A stretch of DNA of 45,384 nt. Source: Clostridia bacterium (lineage in GTDB: Bacteria; Bacillota; Clostridia; Christensenellales; Aristaeellaceae). The notes under the pieces are model-generated. The model saw only the letters and a list, made by a program, of their open reading frames with translations, had not been told where the DNA came from and made no database searches. This document shows positions 42,641 through 45,384 of the stretch, piece by piece. The translations under genes were made by a program, and so were the position numbers. Location of the stretch: positions 1-45,384 of the forward strand of contig JAFULL010000015.1 of assembly GCA_017473345.1 (NCBI GenBank). Direction: 5' to 3'. Position 1 is the stretch's first letter. Every line of letters starts with the position of its first letter.

Positions 42641-43312
42641 ATGAATCAGTATGTGACCGGCGCGGTCATCCGGGAGCTTCGCGAAAAAAAAGGCATGACG
42701 CAGGCCGAACTGGCCCAGCGGCTGTTTGTGTCCGACAAAACGGTGTCCAAGTGGGAAAACGGGAAGGGCTATCCGGATATTTCTTTGCTCGATCCCATTG
42801 CCAAGCTGTTTGGCGTGTCCATCGCCGAACTGGTCAGCGGCGAAGTGGTGAGCAACGTCAATGTGTCGGGCAATATGCTCAGGTCCAAGTTTTATGTGTG
42901 CCCGATGTGCGGCAATGTGATCCACACCATGGGTGAGGCGGCCATCAGCTGCCACGGCGTGCAGCTGACCCCTGCCCAGCCGGAGGAGACCGACGAAAAC
43001 CACATGATCTTCGTTGAAGGCGTGGAGGACGAGTATTATGTGCGCATTGAGCATGACATGACCAAAACGCATTATATTTCCTTCATCGCGGCCCTTTCGC
43101 CGGACCGGCTGCAGCTGGTGAAGCTGTACCCTGAGGGGAATGCCGAGGCGCGTTTTCAGGTGCGCGGTGTAAAGCAGCTGTTTTTTTACTGCAACCGCGA
43201 CGGATTGTTCCGCCTGAATGTGAAGCCGTCCATCGATGCAAGGCACGCATCCTATGACGACACGGCCCAAAGGCGTGCGCTGGAGCAGACGGCCGCCAAA
43301 ATTTTTGGATAA
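42641..43312 (+). CDS. XRE-family HTH fused to desulfoferrodoxin/superoxide-reductase-like domain
   Basis: A 223-residue protein in three parts. An XRE helix-turn-helix spans about 6-66 (MTQAELAQRLFVSDKTVSKW). A small metal-ribbon resembling desulforedoxin (83-106) has C87, C90, C104 and His105 where a fourth Cys is usual. A superoxide-reductase-like domain (117-195) follows. Expected iron-centre residues there: ENH with Glu119/His121, H138-x5-H144 in EHDMTKTHYISF, and Cys184 in YCNRDGLF. The last His (normally CxxH) is Asp187. It may be a redox- or metal-sensing repressor evolved from the enzyme. Monocistronic, with its own promoter and terminator. Confidence 0.85.
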   Translation: MNQYVTGAVIRELREKKGMTQAELAQRLFVSDKTVSKWENGKGYPDISLLDPIAKLFGVSIAELVSGEVVSNVNVSGNMLRSKFYVCPMCGNVIHTMGEAAISCHGVQLTPAQPEETDENHMIFVEGVEDEYYVRIEHDMTKTHYISFIAALSPDRLQLVKLYPEGNAEARFQVRGVKQLFFYCNRDGLFRLNVKPSIDARHASYDDTAQRRALEQTAAKIFG

Positions 43313-43313
43313 A

Positions 43314-43352
43314 GCAACACGCATCAGCCAGTGTGAGGCTGATGCGTGTTGC
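43314..43352. terminator. Bidirectional hairpin terminator
   Basis: Perfect 16-bp stem (43314-43329 with 43337-43352) followed by TTGTTG. It lies between the XRE fusion gene and the convergent small secreted-protein gene. Confidence 0.8.
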
Positions 43353-43386
43353 TTGTTGTATGGAAAACGCCCGGCCCAGCCGGTGA

Positions 43387-43962
43387 CTATTTGGTGCCGG
43401 GTACGAAGGTGATCAGCAGTGTTTCCATGGCTGCCAGCGCTTCTTCGGTCAGGGGGACATTTTCCAGATAGTACACGCCATAGTTGCCGCTTGATGCGTA
43501 GCACAGCGCCACGAAAATACCCTGTTCCATGTTTTCGGTCTCGTAGATATACAGCAGGGAAACGGCGCGGCTTTCGTCGATCTCAATCGCGGTAGCGGTA
43601 TAGGTGGGGTCGGTGAAGTCGGGCGCAAAGCTTGCCAATGCAGCATTGGCAAGGGCGTTGATGTGGTCCTGCAGGGAGCTGCCTTCCGGGAACTGACTGG
43701 GCCGCATGCCGTTCATGGTGAGCAGCACGCCCGACAGGGGAGATTCGCTCATGCACATGTACTGGCAGTAGCCGATGGTGTTCATCATTTCTTCCACCTG
43801 TTCCTGCGTGATGTTGGTGGAGGTGAAGTTGTAAAACAGGTCGTCAGTGGTAAGGTAACCGGCGATCTCGTTGCCAAGTGCCAGGGTGGTCTGGGCGGCG
43901 CAGGCTGGTATGCACAGGCATACCAGCACAAGGATCAGCGCAGCGATGCGTGTGATTTTCAT
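43387..43962 (-). CDS. Small secreted or lipoprotein of unknown function
   Basis: A 191-residue protein. Start at 43962 (MKITRIAALILVLVCLCIPA) with GGAGG upstream. Residues 1 to about 21 form a signal peptide. The site may be type I (ACAAQ) or a weak lipobox at IPAC. The mature part is acidic, with no motif I recognise (ITQEQVEEMMNTIGYCQYMC; IEIDESRAVSLLYIYETE; LTEEALAAMETLLITFVPG). The pattern resembles the small exported stress/turnover proteins common in gut Clostridia, but I cannot name a family. Confidence 0.75.
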   Translation of the reverse strand: MKITRIAALILVLVCLCIPACAAQTTLALGNEIAGYLTTDDLFYNFTSTNITQEQVEEMMNTIGYCQYMCMSESPLSGVLLTMNGMRPSQFPEGSSLQDHINALANAALASFAPDFTDPTYTATAIEIDESRAVSLLYIYETENMEQGIFVALCYASSGNYGVYYLENVPLTEEALAAMETLLITFVPGTK

Positions 43963-44068
43963 GATGAAGGCCTCCTGAAGGTAAACTGTATACATAAAAT
44001 AGCATATTTATTGGAAGAAAACAATGCAAACGTATCAAAACAGCCGCAAGAGAAAGCTTGTTAAATAC

Positions 44069-44097
44069 TTGACAATATAACCCTGCAGTGGTATGAT
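44069..44097 (+). promoter_or_regulatory. Strong promoter of the flavoprotein gene
   Basis: -35 TTGACA (44069-44074, perfect), 17-bp spacer, -10 TATGAT (44092-44097) with a TGG extension: the best promoter in the window. Confidence 0.9.
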
Positions 44098-44105
44098 GCA
44101 AAAGT

Positions 44106-44120
44106 AGACCGGTCGTCTAG
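44106..44120. promoter_or_regulatory. TetR-like operator overlapping the transcription start
   Basis: TAGAC-CGGTC-GTCTA, an inverted repeat with a 5-bp centre, begins 9 bp after the -10 box. The half-sites and the CGGTC centre resemble operators of TetR/AcrR-family repressors. A bound protein would block initiation. Confidence 0.6.
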
Positions 44121-44157
44121 TAACGGCCGGCAGAAGAAAACGAGGAGGAAATATCCC

Positions 44158-45384
44158 ATGAAGAAGATTCTTGCTCTGGTCATGGCGCTGCTGATGATGC
44201 TGTCCAGCTTCGCCTATGCCGAAGGCATGACCCCCGGCACCTACGAAGTGGCTGCCAAGGGTTTCCACGGCGACGTGAAGCTCGCTGTGACCGTCGACGC
44301 TGAGAAGATCACCGCCATCGAAGTGATCGAGCACAGCGAGACCGAAGGCATCGGCTCTGTGGCCCTGCCCCAGCTGGTTGAGGCCGTGCTGGCCAGCCAG
44401 ACCATCGGCGTTGACTCCGTGTCCGGCGCCACCATCACCTCTGACGCCTTCAAGGCTGCTGTGACCGACGCTCTCACCCAGGCCGGTGCGGACATGGAAA
44501 AGATGACCGCCGCCGTCGTCAAGGGCGAGCTGGTTGAAGAAGCCCTCGAGGCTGACATCGTTGTTGTGGGCGGCGGCGCTGCCGGCCTCACTGCTGGCAT
44601 CAAGGCCCTGCAGAACGGCGCCAGCGTCATCCTGCTGGAAAAGACCGGCATGACCGGCGGTGCTTCCGCCATGGCCGGCGCCGGCACCAAGGCCACCGGT
44701 TCCAAGTGGTCCATCGAGTCCGGCAGCACCGAGACTGCTGAGGACTTCATCGCTCAGATCACCACCAACGGCCACAACAAGAACCATATGCCCACCGTTG
44801 AAAACTTCGCCAAGACCCTGGGCACCGCCTTTGACTGGCTGGTCGCCGAGGATGGCGCTGCTGTTCCCTACGTCAAGAAGGACGGCCCTTCCGCCTCTTT
44901 CTCCGGCGAAGGCCGCGGTGCCGGCGTTGTGAAGAACCTGACTGCCAAGTTCGAGGCTGAAGGCGGCAAGCTGATGCTGTCTACCCCCGCCACCGAGCTG
45001 GTCATCGACAACGGCGCTGTTGTGGGCGTGAAGGCTGAAGGCAACGGCAAGGCTTACACCATCAATGCCAAGGCTGTCATCCTGGCCACCGGCGGCTACG
45101 GCGCCAACAAGGACCTGGTGCCCGACGAGTACGAAGTGTTCGTGTACGCCGGCCACGCCGGTGCTGAAGGCGACGCCATCAAGATGGTTGAGCCCCTCAA
45201 CGCCGACCTGATCTCCATGGAACTGATCAACACCCAGCCCAACTCCATGGTGCTGCCCAGCGGCCTGGGCCAGTACTGCAACCCCGGCGTGAGCAAGGCT
45301 TATGCTGCCGGCGGCTTCATGGTCAACCAGAACGGCGAGCGCTTCGTCAACGAAGTGGCCAGCGCCTGGGACATCATGCAGGAA
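44158..45384 (+). CDS. Exported FMN-binding / FAD-dependent oxidoreductase (fumarate-reductase-like), partial
   Basis: The first 409 residues are visible; the gene runs off the right edge. Signal peptide 1-21 (FAYA before EGM). An FMN-binding domain at about 24-100 has the ApbE flavinylation motif SGATITS (89-95, Thr92 the likely covalent FMN site). An FAD_binding_2 domain starts at about 132 (ADIVVVGGGAAGLTAGIKAL), with LEKTGMTGGASAMAGAGTKA and VILATGGYGANKDL. This is the layout of extracytoplasmic flavin-based reductases (urocanate/fumarate/acrylate-type) used in anaerobic electron disposal. The natural acceptor cannot be told because the catalytic region is cut. GAGGAGG site before the ATG; strong codon bias. 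Confidence 0.92.
   Translation, partial: MKKILALVMALLMMLSSFAYAEGMTPGTYEVAAKGFHGDVKLAVTVDAEKITAIEVIEHSETEGIGSVALPQLVEAVLASQTIGVDSVSGATITSDAFKAAVTDALTQAGADMEKMTAAVVKGELVEEALEADIVVVGGGAAGLTAGIKALQNGASVILLEKTGMTGGASAMAGAGTKATGSKWSIESGSTETAEDFIAQITTNGHNKNHMPTVENFAKTLGTAFDWLVAEDGAAVPYVKKDGPSASFSGEGRGAGVVKNLTAKFEAEGGKLMLSTPATELVIDNGAVVGVKAEGNGKAYTINAKAVILATGGYGANKDLVPDEYEVFVYAGHAGAEGDAIKMVEPLNADLISMELINTQPNSMVLPSGLGQYCNPGVSKAYAAGGFMVNQNGERFVNEVASAWDIMQE

Overview
The window (about 45.4 kb, GC-rich) looks like a chromosomal segment of an anaerobic, probably gut-dwelling member of the Clostridia (Firmicutes). The reasons are a Clostridia-style purE-C-F-M-N cluster with an archaeal-type (PurO-like) IMP cyclohydrolase, a formate-tetrahydrofolate ligase under a ZTP riboswitch, a tandem glycine riboswitch, LplB/YtcP-type sugar importers, a superoxide-reductase-like domain and a bile-salt-hydrolase remnant. 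I cannot place it to genus.

Region 1 (1-8936), core metabolism. On the minus strand a sigma-A-like promoter (4995-5023) drives purE-purC-purF-purM-purN-purO-like, and the last gene runs off the left edge. The encoded PurF keeps its PRPP transferase domain and Fe-S cysteines but has lost every glutaminase catalytic residue I can align. Divergently, fhs (10-formyl-THF synthesis) sits behind a ZTP/ZMP riboswitch whose last aptamer strand is shared with a terminator. This couples folate one-carbon supply to the formyl demand of the purine pathway. An AGCS amino-acid:Na+ symporter follows under a tandem glycine riboswitch.

Region 2 (8937-24175), a sugar-utilisation locus. After a decayed choloylglycine-hydrolase fragment come a two-permease plus binding-protein ABC importer, a membrane-anchored AraC regulator, MFS and MATE transporters, ThuA-like and two SDR-like proteins (one without the catalytic Tyr), a type-B carboxylesterase, a cellobiose-2-epimerase-like AGE enzyme and a GH130 4-O-beta-mannosyl-glucose phosphorylase. 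Epimerase plus GH130 is the known intracellular route for beta-1,4-mannobiose, so the locus probably imports and breaks down (acetylated) beta-mannan oligosaccharides.

Region 3 (24190-30462), a second importer cassette (permease, permease, binding protein, alpha/beta-hydrolase). It has a divergent regulator with a periplasmic-binding-protein fold at the N-terminus and a putative HTH at the C-terminus. Diverged copies of the 3' half of a tRNA-Thr plus its terminator lie at both ends of the cassette, which suggests past tRNA-targeted insertion or copying.

Region 4 (30668-38055), an AfuA/FbpABC-type importer (binding protein, ATPase, fused 12-TM permease), followed by a sensor kinase / AraC-type response regulator pair and an SGNH hydrolase.

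Region 5 (38113-45384), assorted genes: a cytoplasmic class-A beta-lactamase-like hydrolase, a divergent DUF1349 plus PhnP-like metallo-hydrolase pair, a large unrecognised TIM-barrel-like protein, an XRE-HTH fused to a desulfoferrodoxin/superoxide-reductase-like domain, a small secreted protein, and the 5' part of an exported FMN/FAD flavoprotein behind a strong promoter with a TetR-like operator. No CRISPR array, rRNA, intact tRNA, insertion sequence or phage gene was seen.
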